Source: Bradyrhizobium quebecense
Lineage (GTDB): Bacteria > Pseudomonadota > Alphaproteobacteria > Rhizobiales > Xanthobacteraceae
Length of the DNA stretch: 64,000 nt
Direction: 5' to 3'
Assembly (NCBI RefSeq): GCF_013373795.3
Contig: NZ_CP088022.1
Coordinates: forward strand, 7,440,001 to 7,504,000
The position numbers and the translations under genes were made by a program. The notes beneath the pieces are model-generated. The model saw only the letters and a list, made by a program, of their open reading frames with translations, had not been told where the DNA came from and did no database searches. Positions 8,088 to 19,195 of this stretch are shown here, piece after piece; position 1 is the stretch's first letter; the number at the start of each line of letters is the position of its first letter.

Positions 8088-8852
8088 ATGCCGACGCCTG
8101 ACAAGCAGCTTTCCGCCGAGCTGAGCCAGCAGGTCGCGGAGACCATCCGCGAGGAGATCGCGCGCCGCCGCATCTCGCGGCAGACCCTGGCCGAGCAGGC
8201 GAAGCTCAGCCTGTCGACGCTGGAGAAGGTGCTCGGCGGCCGCCGCCCGTTCACGCTGGCGACCACCGTGCGGCTCGAGCAGGCGCTCGGCGTGTCCTTG
8301 CGTAAGCTGCCGGAGACGATCACGGTGGCGGCGCCTGCCAATGGCGGGATCGCGCCCGACAGCCTCGGATCCTATTCGCGCCGCTCGGTGGCGCGGATCG
8401 AAGGGACTTACATCACGGTGCGCCCATCGTTCGGCGAGCAGGGCGCGGTCTATGCCTATCGGACGGAGATCGCCTGGGACGATGCGGCGTCATCGCTCGG
8501 CTTTCGAGAGGGCGAGCGGCAGGATGCCGATTACACTCAGTATGGCGAGGTGGCGGTGCCCAATGAATCAGGCTTCGTCTATCTCGTGACCAACCGGCAT
8601 GGCCAACACCGCGTGATCACGGTCTCGCGCCCGCGCAATTCCGGTGAAATGTACGGCATCATCACGACGCTGCTCGCCGGCCGTGGCTCGCTGCTGACGC
8701 CGGTCGCCGCGCCGATCGCATTCCTGCCGGTGAAGAACGTGTCGAAGCCGAGCCTCGGCCGGGTGTCGGCCGACGATGCGAACTACGCCCTCTATCGCGA
8801 GCATCTGCGCCGCACGATCGACGAGCCGTTCGCGATCTTCCTGCCGGGATAG
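8088..8852 (+). CDS. XRE-type helix-turn-helix regulator with unknown C-terminal domain
   Basis: A 254-residue protein. Residues about 14-70 form a Cro/CI-like DNA-binding domain (RRISRQTLAEQAKLSLSTLEKVLGGRRPF). Residues 95-254 form a mixed alpha/beta domain with a GTYITVRPSF segment that I do not recognise; it may sense a ligand. The ATG at 8088 has AGGA eight bases upstream; the longer GTG frame from 8052 lacks support. The gene is divergent from the sortase substrate with about 200 bp between starts, so it is a natural candidate to regulate that pair as well as itself. That link is inference only. Confidence 0.75.
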   Translation: MPTPDKQLSAELSQQVAETIREEIARRRISRQTLAEQAKLSLSTLEKVLGGRRPFTLATTVRLEQALGVSLRKLPETITVAAPANGGIAPDSLGSYSRRSVARIEGTYITVRPSFGEQGAVYAYRTEIAWDDAASSLGFREGERQDADYTQYGEVAVPNESGFVYLVTNRHGQHRVITVSRPRNSGEMYGIITTLLAGRGSLLTPVAAPIAFLPVKNVSKPSLGRVSADDANYALYREHLRRTIDEPFAIFLPG

Positions 8853-8904
8853 TCGCAGGTTACGCGGCAACAAGGACGTCGTCGGTACACTCCGATGCTA
8901 GCCC

Positions 8905-9009
8905 CGTCATCCTGAGGTGCGAGCGGAGCGAGCCTCGAAGGATGCACGGCCACCATCGGAGCCGTCGACCCTTCGAGATGCGCGCAAGAGCGCGCTCCTC
9001 AGGGTGACG
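8905..9009. repeat. Intergenic palindrome, family C
   Basis: Starts CGTCATCCTGAGGTGCGAGC and ends CTCCTCAGGGTGACG, with an inner GATGCACGGCC / GTCGACCCTTCGAG motif. Sister copies lie at 32783-32905 and 54060-54161. It sits between two convergent genes. Confidence 0.85.
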
Positions 9010-9082
9010 GTGAGAGAGTGGTGTGCCACCGGCTGGTTCAATCTGGCCTCTCGCTTCATACAAAGCACTCCGCAAGAACAAC

Positions 9083-9106
9083 GAAGCCGCCCGGATGGGC
9101 GGCTTC
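9083..9106 (-). terminator. Hairpin terminator of the LIV-type binding protein gene
   Basis: Ten-base perfect stem GAAGCCGCCC / GGGCGGCTTC with loop GGAT. On the minus strand it is followed by GTTGTTCTTG. It lies 36 bases past the stop codon of the gene ending at 9142 and could also serve the convergent XRE gene. Confidence 0.65.
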
Positions 9107-9141
9107 GCGATGGCTGATGTTTGGTCGCGGTGCGCGTAGCG

Positions 9142-10362
9142 CTAGCCGCCGGTCTCCGCGCTGATGATGTCGCCGAACAGCTCCCACTGTCCGTTCTTGA
9201 ACTGCATCATCTTGAGCTGCTCGACCGGAGCGAAGTCGGTCGCGCTGGTGTTGATCCGGATACCGGGGATCAGCGTGTCGGGCGTGAAGTCCTTCAGGCT
9301 GGCGGCCTGCTTCATCACGTTCTCACGCGTCAGGTTGTCGCCGGCCTGCTTCAGCACCTGAACCATGGTCTGCGCCGCGGCGTAGCCATAGACCAGATTG
9401 GCGTCGGACAAATTGGCGCCCGGCATGTATTTCTCGGCGAACGCCATGAACTTCTTCATGCCCTCGTCATTCTTCCACTGCGGGTCGGACGCGTCCTTGA
9501 GATAGCCGGCCGACAGCACGCCTTCGGACGCTTCGAGGCCGGCGGGCTTCATGACCGCGCCGATCGAGATCGAGACGTCGGTCATCACATGCATCGGCTT
9601 CCAGCCAAGCTCGGCGATCTTCTTGATCGCCTGCGCGGCGAATTTCGGCGTCGAGATATTGACGAACACGTCGGCGCCGGTGTCCTTCAGCTTGACGATG
9701 TGGGAATCGATCGAGGGCTCGGTGGTCTCGTAGCTTTCCTCGGCGACGATCTTGACGCTCGTTTTGTCGAGCACCTCCTTGAGGCCCACCAGGTAGTCCT
9801 TGCCGAAATCGTCATTGGCATAGAAGATCACGACCTTGGCATCCGGCTTGGCCTTGAGGATGTACTTGCCGAAGATCCGCGCCTCGACGCGGTAGCTCGG
9901 CTGGAAGCCCATCGTCCACGGGAAATCCTTCGGATCGTTCCACTTGCTGGCGCCGGTGGCGAGGAAGAGCTGCGGCACCTTCTTGGCGTTGTGATACTTC
10001 TGCACCGCGGTCTGGGTCGGCGTGCCCAGCGCGTTGAACACCAGGAAGACCTCGTCGCTCTCGATCAGCTTGCGGATCTGCTCCACGGTCTTCGGCGGCG
10101 AGTAGCCGTCGTCATAGGAGATCCAGTTGATCTTGCGGCCGTTGATGCCGCCCTGATCGTTGATCATCTTGAAATAGGCTTCTTCGGTCTTGCCGATGAC
10201 GCCGTAGGCGGAGGCGGGACCGCTATAGGCCTCGACATTGCCGATCTTGATCTCGGTATCGGAGGCGCCGGTGTCATACTTTTTTTGTGCAAAGGCGGCC
10301 TGAGTGGAGAGCAGGCAGAGCGCTGCGGCAGCGGCCAGCAGCGACAATTGTGTGGTTTTCAT
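9142..10362 (-). CDS. LIV-type ABC transporter substrate-binding protein
   Basis: A 406-residue periplasmic binding protein of the branched-chain amino acid/amide group (Peripla_BP_6 fold). Signal peptide at about 1-25 (LSLLAAAAALCLLSTQAAFA), then the typical opening DTEIKIGNVEAYSGPASAYG and an aromatic-rich two-lobe domain. The ATG at 10362 has GAGGAA upstream; the longer frame to 10581 is not supported. No permease or ATPase gene is adjacent, so it must share a membrane complex encoded elsewhere. The neighbouring acyl-CoA ligase suggests the ligand is a carboxylic acid, such as an aromatic or branched acid, rather than an amino acid. A paralogue lies at 19196-20419. Confidence 0.88.
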   Translation of the reverse strand: MKTTQLSLLAAAAALCLLSTQAAFAQKKYDTGASDTEIKIGNVEAYSGPASAYGVIGKTEEAYFKMINDQGGINGRKINWISYDDGYSPPKTVEQIRKLIESDEVFLVFNALGTPTQTAVQKYHNAKKVPQLFLATGASKWNDPKDFPWTMGFQPSYRVEARIFGKYILKAKPDAKVVIFYANDDFGKDYLVGLKEVLDKTSVKIVAEESYETTEPSIDSHIVKLKDTGADVFVNISTPKFAAQAIKKIAELGWKPMHVMTDVSISIGAVMKPAGLEASEGVLSAGYLKDASDPQWKNDEGMKKFMAFAEKYMPGANLSDANLVYGYAAAQTMVQVLKQAGDNLTRENVMKQAASLKDFTPDTLIPGIRINTSATDFAPVEQLKMMQFKNGQWELFGDIISAETGG

Positions 10363-10489
10363 AAAAGCAATTTCCTCGATTGATTCTGGTTGGGGACTTA
10401 CGCAACGAACCCGCAGCCGGTCCCGGCAGACGGTTGCGGGCAACACTTCTCTCGACATGGCCAAGGAGACGCGAGACGCGTCCCCAGGC

Positions 10490-12031
10490 TCATGCGGCAG
10501 TATCGGTTGGCTTCGGCTGGCTGAATTGCTGCCGGAGCGTCGGCTTATGAATTTTGCCTGTCGCATTCCGCGGCAGGGCATCGATGAATTCGATCAGGCG
10601 CGGGCACTTGAACCGGGCCAGATTGGCCTGGCAATGCGCATGGATCTCGGCCGGCGTCAGCGTATGGCCCAGCTTCACCGCGATCACGGCCATCCCGACC
10701 TCGCCCCATTGCTCGTTCGGGATGCCGATGACGGCGGCCTCGGCGACGGCGGCCAATTGATGCAGCACGCTTTCGACCTCGGCCGGATAGACGTTCTCGC
10801 CGCCGGAGATGTACATGTCCTTCCAGCGGTCGACGATGTAGTAGAAGCCTTCCTCGTCGATCCGCGTGGCGTCGCCGGTATGCAGCCAGCCGTCGGTGAA
10901 GGAGGAGGCGTTGGCGTCCGGCCGGTTCCAGTAGCCCGGCGTGATGTTCGGGCCCTTGACCCAGAGCTCGCCGAGTTCGCCGACCGCGGCATCGCTGCCG
11001 TCGGGCCGCACGATCCGGACCTCGGTGTGCAGCACCGGCTTGCCGGACGAGCCGGCCTTGCGCGCAGCATCCTCGCGGTCGAGCACCATCACCGCGGGCG
11101 AGGTTTCGGTCATGCCGTAGCCCTGCTGCAGCGCGACGCCGCGCGCCTCGCAGGTTTTCAGCAGCGGTACCGGCATCGGTGCGCCGCCGACGCCGCCGAT
11201 CGTCAGGCGGCTGAAATCCGCTGACGCGAAGGCCGGATGCTGCGCCATGAACTGGTAGATGGCGGGCACGCCGAAGAACACGTTGATGCCCTGCAAGGGA
11301 TCGCCGATCAGTTTCAGCGCCTCGCCGGGATCGAACGCGCGCATGATCAGCACCGTGCCGCCGGCATGCAGCACCGGGTTGGTGTAGCAATTCAGGCCGC
11401 CGGTGTGGAACAGCGGCAGCACGGTCAGCAGCACCGAGGCCGGCGAGATGTAGGCGGGGCCGCCGAGATTGACGCAATTCCAGAACGTCATCCCATGCGT
11501 GATGATCGCGCCCTTGGGCTGGCCGGTGGTTCCCGAGGTGTACATGATGGTCGAGATGTCATCGAGCGTGACCTCCTCGAATCGTTCGAGCGGTTTCGCC
11601 GCCGCGATGCCGGCCTCATAGGCCCCGTCCGGGCCGAGCCGCACGGTCGAAGCGACATCGCAGAGCTTGGCGACCGCGAGCGCGGTCTCGGCGAGATCGT
11701 CGTCATGGATCATCACCTTCGGTGAGGCGTCGCCGGTGATGTAGCGCAGCTCGGGAACGGTGAGGCGGGTGTTGAGCGGCAGGAAGACCGCCCCGATCCG
11801 GAAGCAGGCGAACTGCACCTCCAGCGTATCCGTGGTGTTCTGCGCCAGCACCGCGACCCGGTCGCCACTGGCGACCTTGAGCTCGTCGCGCAGATAGCCC
11901 GCGAGCCGCGACACGCGGGCGTCGAGTTCCGCATAGCTGAAGCGGCGACCGCTTGCGAGATCGACGAGCGCCATCTTGTCCGGCGTGCGCCGGCGATGAT
12001 GCGCAATCCAGTCGTAATAACGAACCGGCAA
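10490..12031 (-). CDS. AMP-forming acyl-CoA ligase (FadD-like)
   Basis: A 513-residue ANL-superfamily enzyme that activates a carboxylic acid through an acyl-adenylate to its CoA thioester. P-loop YTSGTTGQPKG at 164-174, the A5 motif GYGMTETSP near 305, the hinge region DRWKDMYISGGENVYPAEVE near 410, and the catalytic lysine 493 in ATGKIHKP. Length is normal for medium-chain or aryl acid ligases. It lies 127 bp upstream of the binding protein gene (same strand) and is divergent from the acyl-CoA dehydrogenase at 12247 across a 215-bp intergenic region that should hold both promoters. The substrate is not identifiable. Confidence 0.87.
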   Translation of the reverse strand: MPVRYYDWIAHHRRRTPDKMALVDLASGRRFSYAELDARVSRLAGYLRDELKVASGDRVAVLAQNTTDTLEVQFACFRIGAVFLPLNTRLTVPELRYITGDASPKVMIHDDDLAETALAVAKLCDVASTVRLGPDGAYEAGIAAAKPLERFEEVTLDDISTIMYTSGTTGQPKGAIITHGMTFWNCVNLGGPAYISPASVLLTVLPLFHTGGLNCYTNPVLHAGGTVLIMRAFDPGEALKLIGDPLQGINVFFGVPAIYQFMAQHPAFASADFSRLTIGGVGGAPMPVPLLKTCEARGVALQQGYGMTETSPAVMVLDREDAARKAGSSGKPVLHTEVRIVRPDGSDAAVGELGELWVKGPNITPGYWNRPDANASSFTDGWLHTGDATRIDEEGFYYIVDRWKDMYISGGENVYPAEVESVLHQLAAVAEAAVIGIPNEQWGEVGMAVIAVKLGHTLTPAEIHAHCQANLARFKCPRLIEFIDALPRNATGKIHKPTLRQQFSQPKPTDTAA

Positions 12032-12246
12032 ATGTTCCTCCTCTGGAACGGCAGTCTTGCGCCGCCTGTTCTTGGCTCAATTGATGCCATGAATTGGCAA
12101 TGGAGGGGACGTATCGGGATACTGTCTTGCGTTTAGTGGCTGGTGGGAGGCCAGATGGAAACCCGATCCGGCGAACAGCCACTCGACGCAAGTGAACAGA
12201 GAAAAATCCGGACATCGTCGGAGGCGGGAATCAACGGAGCACGCGG

Positions 12247-13383
12247 ATGGCAAACCCATTCTACACCAGCGAGCATGAGGCCTTTCGCGAGGTGATGCGG
12301 CGCTTTGTGGCCAAGGAAATCGAGCCTTATGCCCATCAATGGGACGAGGAGGCCGAGTTTCCCCGCGCGCTCTATGCCAAGGCGTCCGAAATCGGGCTGC
12401 TCGGCCTCGGTTTCCCGGAAGAATATGGCGGGATCGCCGCCGACCAGTTCATGAAGATCGTGGCCTCGCAGGAGCTGGCGCGCGCCGGCGCCGGCGGCGT
12501 TTCCGCGAGCCTGATGAGCCACACCATCGGCTCGCCGCCGATCGCCCGCGCCGCGCGGCCCAAGGTCAAGGCGCGGGTGCTGCCGGAGGTGCTGGCGGGC
12601 AAGAAGATCTCCGCGCTCGCGATCACCGAGCCGAGCGGCGGCTCCGATGTCGCGAACCTGCGCACCAAGGCACGGCGCGACGGCGACCATTACGTCGTCT
12701 CTGGCGAGAAGACCTTCATCACCTCGGGCATGCGCGCCGACTATCTGACGGTCGCGGTGCGCACCGGCGGCGAGGGGCCGGGCGGCGTCAGCCTGCTCCT
12801 GATCGAGGGCAATACGCCGGGCCTCTCCCGCACCAGGCTGAAGAAGATGGGCTGGTGGGCGTCTGATACCGCGACACTTCATTTCGACGAATGCCGCGTG
12901 CCGGTCGAGAACCTGATCGGCGAGGAAGGCCAGGGCTTCAAGATCATCATGCAGAACTTCAACAGCGAGCGCATGGGCATGGCGGCGGGCTGCACCGCCT
13001 ATGCGCGCGTCTGCCTCGACGAGGCGGTCGCCTATGCCAAGGAGCGCAAGACGTTCGGCAAGCCGATCGCCCAGCATCAGGTGATCAGGCACAAGATCGT
13101 CGACATGGCGCAGAAGGTCGCGGCCTCGCAGGCGATGCTGGAAATGCTGGCGTGGCGGCTCGGCCAGGGCGAAAGCCCGGTCGCCGAGATCTGCATGATG
13201 AAGAACCAGGCGACGCAGACCATGGCGCATTGCGCCTCCGAGGCGGTGCAGATCTTCGGCGGCGCCGGCTTCATGCGCGGCATCAAGGTCGAGCGCATCT
13301 ATCGCGAGGTCAAGGTCAACGCCATCGGCGGCGGCACCGAGGAGATCATGAAGGATCTCGCGTCACGGCAGATGGGGTTGTAA
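12247..13383 (+). CDS. Acyl-CoA dehydrogenase (1 of 3)
   Basis: A 378-residue FAD enzyme that oxidises acyl-CoA to the 2-enoyl-CoA and passes electrons to ETF. Three-domain organisation: N-terminal helical domain (1-115), middle beta domain with ITEPSGGSDVANLRTKA from about 126, C-terminal helical bundle with RKTFGKPIAQHQ and IGGGTEEIM. The MCAD-type catalytic Glu position near the C-terminus reads glycine. The glutamate in NSERMGMAAG lies where isovaleryl-CoA and long-chain dehydrogenases keep theirs, so the enzyme may have that alternative active-site layout. First of a same-strand run with the genes at 13535, 14756 and 16067. Confidence 0.88.
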   Translation: MANPFYTSEHEAFREVMRRFVAKEIEPYAHQWDEEAEFPRALYAKASEIGLLGLGFPEEYGGIAADQFMKIVASQELARAGAGGVSASLMSHTIGSPPIARAARPKVKARVLPEVLAGKKISALAITEPSGGSDVANLRTKARRDGDHYVVSGEKTFITSGMRADYLTVAVRTGGEGPGGVSLLLIEGNTPGLSRTRLKKMGWWASDTATLHFDECRVPVENLIGEEGQGFKIIMQNFNSERMGMAAGCTAYARVCLDEAVAYAKERKTFGKPIAQHQVIRHKIVDMAQKVAASQAMLEMLAWRLGQGESPVAEICMMKNQATQTMAHCASEAVQIFGGAGFMRGIKVERIYREVKVNAIGGGTEEIMKDLASRQMGL

Positions 13384-13394
13384 TGAATTTGCTC

Positions 13395-13520
13395 CGTCAT
13401 TCCCCGGTGCGCAATTGCGCACCTGAGGGCGCGCGTAGCGCGAGCCCGGAATCCATCGAGCGGCAAATTTGATGTGAAATGGATTCCGGGTTCGATGCTT
13501 CGCATCGCCCCGGAGTGACG
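13395..13520. repeat. Intergenic palindrome, family E
   Basis: Arms CGTCATTCCCCGG...GGAATCCAT and ATGGATTCCGGG...CCCCGGAGTGACG. It contains the nested palindromes GTGCGCAATTGCGCAC and GCGCGCGTAGCGCG. Shorter relatives lie at 16730-16790 and 37892-37919. It fills the gap between two acyl-CoA dehydrogenase genes. Confidence 0.82.
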
Positions 13521-13534
13521 AGGATCAAGGAAAC

Positions 13535-14695
<1,161 letters not shown>

Positions 14696-14755
14696 CGCGA
14701 AGCCGTCCGGCGGATCGCACGCGCCGCCGGTACGACCGCAGGGATGGAGGCCGAT

Positions 14756-15967
<1,212 letters not shown>

Positions 15968-16066
15968 AGGAGAAGCGTGCGCGATGAATGCACCGCGCAT
16001 GACAATGTTGCAGTCACCTCGCCGGCGCTCCATGGTGGCGGCGATCAAGAACATGGGAAACGCCTG

Positions 16067-16723
16067 ATGATCACGCTCTATCACTGCGATGCCGCGCGCT
16101 CGTTCCGTCCGCTGTGGATGCTGGAGGAGCTCGGGCTGCCCTATGAGCTGAAGATGCTGCCGTTCCCGCCGCGCGTGTTCGCCAAGGAATATCTCGGCAT
16201 CAATCCGCTCGGCACCATCCCGTTCATGGTCGATGGCGAGACGAAGATGACGGAGTCCTCGGGCATCTGCTACTACCTCGGCACCAAGTACGGCCCGACG
16301 CCGCTGATCGTAGGTCCTGACGAGCCGGCCTATGGCGCGTTCCTGAACTGGATGTATTTTTCCGATGCGACGCTGACCTTCCCGCAGACGCTGGTGCTTC
16401 GCTACAGCCAGCTCGAGCCGGAGGAGCGGCGCAACCCGCAGGTCGCGGGCGATTATGCAAAATGGTTCCTGGGTCGCCTGCGCGCAGTGGAGGCCGCCGC
16501 GGCGAATTCTGAATTCCTCTGCGCGGAACGCTTCACCGCCGCCGACATCGCCAACGGTTATGCGCTCCGGCTCGCCAGCAATATCGGCCTCGCCAAGGAT
16601 TTCGGGCCGAATGTCGCGGCCTATTGGGCGCGGCTGCAGCAGCGCGAAGGTTACAAGCGCGCGGTGGCGTCGGAGCAAAAAGCCGGGCAGGAACAGAACG
16701 TTGCGCCGCGGGCGCGGCCGTAA
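16067..16723 (+). CDS. Glutathione S-transferase family protein
   Basis: A 218-residue cytosolic GST. Thioredoxin-like N-terminal domain (1-80) with ITLYHCDAARSFRPLWMLEELGLPYEL and the cis-proline segment NPLGTIPFMVDG followed by MTESSGICYYL. All-helical C-terminal domain with FTAADIANGYAL. Ser12 near the N-terminus is the likely thiolate stabiliser. I start at the ATG at 16067; the longer frame from 15977 overlaps no ribosome site and gives no GST sequence. In this setting it may detoxify or isomerise an intermediate of the neighbouring acyl-CoA pathway, but that is inference. Confidence 0.87.
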   Translation: MITLYHCDAARSFRPLWMLEELGLPYELKMLPFPPRVFAKEYLGINPLGTIPFMVDGETKMTESSGICYYLGTKYGPTPLIVGPDEPAYGAFLNWMYFSDATLTFPQTLVLRYSQLEPEERRNPQVAGDYAKWFLGRLRAVEAAAANSEFLCAERFTAADIANGYALRLASNIGLAKDFGPNVAAYWARLQQREGYKRAVASEQKAGQEQNVAPRARP

Positions 16724-16729
16724 CTTCCC

Positions 16730-16790
16730 CGTCGTGCCGGGGCAATGCACAGCATTGGGGTTCGATGCGTCGCATCGCCCCGGAATGACG
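16730..16790. repeat. Short family E palindrome
   Basis: Reduced copy sharing TTCGATGC...GCATCGCCCCGGAATGACG with 13395-13520. It begins seven bases after the GST stop codon and may terminate its transcript. Confidence 0.7.
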
Positions 16791-16866
16791 ACGTATCGCT
16801 TTTGCGAATTTGCGCTATGGTAGCTTCGCCGCAGCGGCCTAAAGAGCCGCGCGAGGAGGAACCGCC

Positions 16867-17688
16867 ATGGACGCGATCGTGGACGCGAAGTGCCAGAACT
16901 CCGGCCAGCCGTCCGGCCACCGGATGTTGATCACGCCGGAACGGGTGTTCTATGCGGGGCTGCTCGGCCGCCCGCGCGAACGCTGTCCCGGCGCATTCCA
17001 TGTCTATGTCGCGATCCGCGAGGGCCTGCATCTGTCGACCAGCGAAGGCCGCGAATCCCACGGCGAGCTCGCGGTGACGATGCCGAACCTGCGCCACACC
17101 ATCACCAGCGAATATCGATCCGCGATCTGCGTTGCGATCGAGCCGGAGAGCGTGCCTGATGGCACGCTCGAAGCCGTCGCGCGCCGCCTGCAAGGACCCG
17201 ACTCTCACTTGTTCGCGAACCGGATTCGCAACGCTTATGCGACGCTTGCCGAGATGCAGCATCGCGACGCGATCGCGAATGCCGAGTTCGACACCATGTG
17301 CTTCGGCGACGCGCTGCCGCAGCGTGTGCTCGATCCGCGGGTCGTGCGCGCGATCGGCCGCATCGGGCAGTTCTCCGGCGAGCCGGTGACCGCGGCTGGC
17401 TGCGCCACCGAGGCCGGGCTATCGCCCTCGCGCTTCCTGCATCTGTTCAAGGAGGAGACCGGAATCTCGTTCCGCTCCTTCCGCGCCTGGAAGCGCGCGC
17501 GGCATCTGCTGCATTTCGCCAACCAGGACATCAATCTCGCGCATCTCGCGCAGGATATCGGCTATCCCGATAGCACGCATTTCAGCCACTCGATCCGCCG
17601 CTTCTATGGCTTGAAGCCGCGCGCGATCTTCTCCGGCTCACGGGATCTTGCGATTTATCGCACTGGGCAAGAGCGCGCGTTGACGTAA
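16867..17688 (+). CDS. AraC-family transcriptional regulator
   Basis: A 273-residue regulator. The N-terminal 150 residues are a poorly conserved sensing domain. Residues about 170-265 hold the two AraC helix-turn-helix units: TEAGLSPSRFLHLFKEETGISFRSF and NLAHLAQDIGYPDSTHFSHSIRRFYGLKPR. The ATG at 16867 is preceded by GAGGAGGA. Lying just downstream of three acyl-CoA dehydrogenases and a GST on the same strand, it is the nearest candidate activator for that catabolic run; no operator is obvious. Confidence 0.88.
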   Translation: MDAIVDAKCQNSGQPSGHRMLITPERVFYAGLLGRPRERCPGAFHVYVAIREGLHLSTSEGRESHGELAVTMPNLRHTITSEYRSAICVAIEPESVPDGTLEAVARRLQGPDSHLFANRIRNAYATLAEMQHRDAIANAEFDTMCFGDALPQRVLDPRVVRAIGRIGQFSGEPVTAAGCATEAGLSPSRFLHLFKEETGISFRSFRAWKRARHLLHFANQDINLAHLAQDIGYPDSTHFSHSIRRFYGLKPRAIFSGSRDLAIYRTGQERALT

Positions 17689-17737
17689 ACCATCCGTTGT
17701 CCCGGCGAAAGCCGGGACCCATATGTGGACGGCCCCC

Positions 17738-17980
17738 GTGGCACAAGAGCTTTCTGGGATTGGTCGGATCGCTGTCATCCATATGTCCGGCCTGTTTGAT
17801 GCGATCGTGTTGATCGCTGGGCCAAGATGGTTTCCGCGACGCGAGTGCCAAACAACCTGGCGACCTTGTGAAGGCCAATGGGTCCCGCGGCTTGTCTCGC
17901 GTTCTGGATCGATCGATCATTCCATCTGCTCTTGCAGCTCCGGTTCGTCCGGCGAGCGCTACGTCCGGCCGGCCGACCTG
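17738..17980 (-). ncRNA. Possible guide (bridge/seek) RNA region of the IS110-type element
   Basis: About 240 bases of non-coding sequence between the transposase stop codon and the left inverted repeat. Established knowledge: IS110-family recombinases use a structured RNA encoded in a non-coding end of the element, and IS1111-type members carry it 3' of the transposase. The location and length fit; I did not fold it, so the RNA is inferred from position only. Confidence 0.3.
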
Positions 17981-19009
17981 TTAGGTGACAGCGTTCATGC
18001 GTGCGGCATCATAGCTCTCGCCGGTCGCCATCAGCTTCCAGGCGATGCGGGCCACCTTGTTGGCGAGCGCCACGGCCGCAAGCTTCGGCGGCTTGCGCCT
18101 GAGCAACGCCACGAGCCAGCGCGAGGGGTGGCCGCGCCCGAGCCTTGCCTGCCGGATCACCGCGGTCGCCCCGGCCACGAGCAGGCGACGCAGGGTCTCG
18201 TCGCCAGCGCGGGTGATCTTGCCGAGCCTGGTTTTGCCGGCGGTGGAATGGTCCTTGGGCGTCAGGCCGAGCCAGGCCGCGAACAAGCGGCCGGAGCGGA
18301 AGGCGTGCGGGTCCGGCGTCTTCATCACAAGCGAGGTCGCGATGATCGGACCGACCGAGGGGATCTGGGCCAGACGACGGCTTGTGGCGTTGGCCTGGTG
18401 CCAGGCCAGCAGCCTGGCCTCGACCGCCTTCAGCTCACCCTGCAACTGCGCATAGTCACGGCCCTGCATGGCGAACAGCTCGCGCGCCATAGCGGGAACG
18501 CTCTCGTCCTGCGTGATCCGGGCCAACAGCGGCTCGATCTTGTCCAACCCCTTCGGCGCGATCAGGCCAAACTCCGCCGCGTAGCCGCGGATCGCATTGC
18601 TGAGCTGGGTACGGCGGCCGATCAGCCCATCGCGGACACCTGCAAGCATCAGCGCGGCCTGCTGTTCGGCGCTCTTCACCGGCACAAACCGCATCCGCGG
18701 TCGGCCCATCGCTTCGCACACCCCATCCGCATCTCGCCCGTCGTTCTTGTTCCGCAGCACATAAGGCTTCACCAACTGCGGCGCTATCAGCTTCACCTCA
18801 TGGCCAAGCTTGCCAAGCTCGCGCCCCCAGTAATGAGCCGCCCCGCAGGCCTCCATCCCGATCACGGTCGGCGGAAGCTTGGCAAAAAACTCAAGCACCT
18901 GCTTGCGCGACAGCTTCTTGCGCAACACCGGCTGTTCCGCCGCGTCAACTCCATGCAGCACAAAAATATGCTTCGACGTATCCATCCCAATACGGATAAT
19001 CTCTCTCAC
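17981..19009 (-). CDS. IS110-family transposase (DEDD recombinase)
   Basis: A 342-residue recombinase, full length for the family. The N-terminal RuvC-like DEDD domain has Asp9 in RIGMDTSKH, Glu in VIGMEACGAAHYW near 53, and the aspartates of NKNDGRDADGVCEA near 90-95. The C-terminal Transposase_20 domain has IPSVGPIIATSL, FAAWLGLTPKDHSTAGKTRLGKITRAGDE. No frameshift is visible, so the element may be active. It catalyses site-selective insertion of its own element. Confidence 0.93.
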   Translation of the reverse strand: MREIIRIGMDTSKHIFVLHGVDAAEQPVLRKKLSRKQVLEFFAKLPPTVIGMEACGAAHYWGRELGKLGHEVKLIAPQLVKPYVLRNKNDGRDADGVCEAMGRPRMRFVPVKSAEQQAALMLAGVRDGLIGRRTQLSNAIRGYAAEFGLIAPKGLDKIEPLLARITQDESVPAMARELFAMQGRDYAQLQGELKAVEARLLAWHQANATSRRLAQIPSVGPIIATSLVMKTPDPHAFRSGRLFAAWLGLTPKDHSTAGKTRLGKITRAGDETLRRLLVAGATAVIRQARLGRGHPSRWLVALLRRKPPKLAAVALANKVARIAWKLMATGESYDAARMNAVT

Positions 19010-19195
19010 GGACGGTCTCCTTGTCTGAGATTTACAACAACCTCATTCTGGCACACTGATGCCGTAGGGGGCCGTCCACACCATCAACCACAGCCGGTTA
19101 TTGTTTCAAAAGGGCCTCTGCCATCCCGCATCACGGATAGATCACGCGGTATGGGTCCCGGCCTTCGCCGGGACGACACTTAGGATTCTCCTCCG

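Larger units (their letters stand above)
17725..19079 (-). mobile_element. IS110-family (IS1111-like) insertion sequence, about 1.36 kb
   Basis: A 13-bp inverted repeat, GTGGACGGCCCCC at 17725-17737 and its complement at 19067-19079, brackets a single DEDD transposase gene; the similarity extends a few bases inward (GTGGCA versus TACGGCA). I see no target duplication. Subterminal inverted repeats and a long non-coding segment on the 3' side of the transposase (17738-17980) point to the IS1111 subgroup rather than classic IS110. The true ends may lie a few bases outside these repeats. Confidence 0.75.
17699..19175. repeat. Family D palindrome split by an IS110-type element
   Basis: The left fragment TGTCCCGGCGAAAGCCGGGACCCATA (17699-17724) and the right fragment TATGGGTCCCGGCCTTCGCCGGGACGA (ending about 19175) are the two arms of the element seen whole at 37629-37746. 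The insertion sequence occupies the loop between the arms. Confidence 0.75.
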
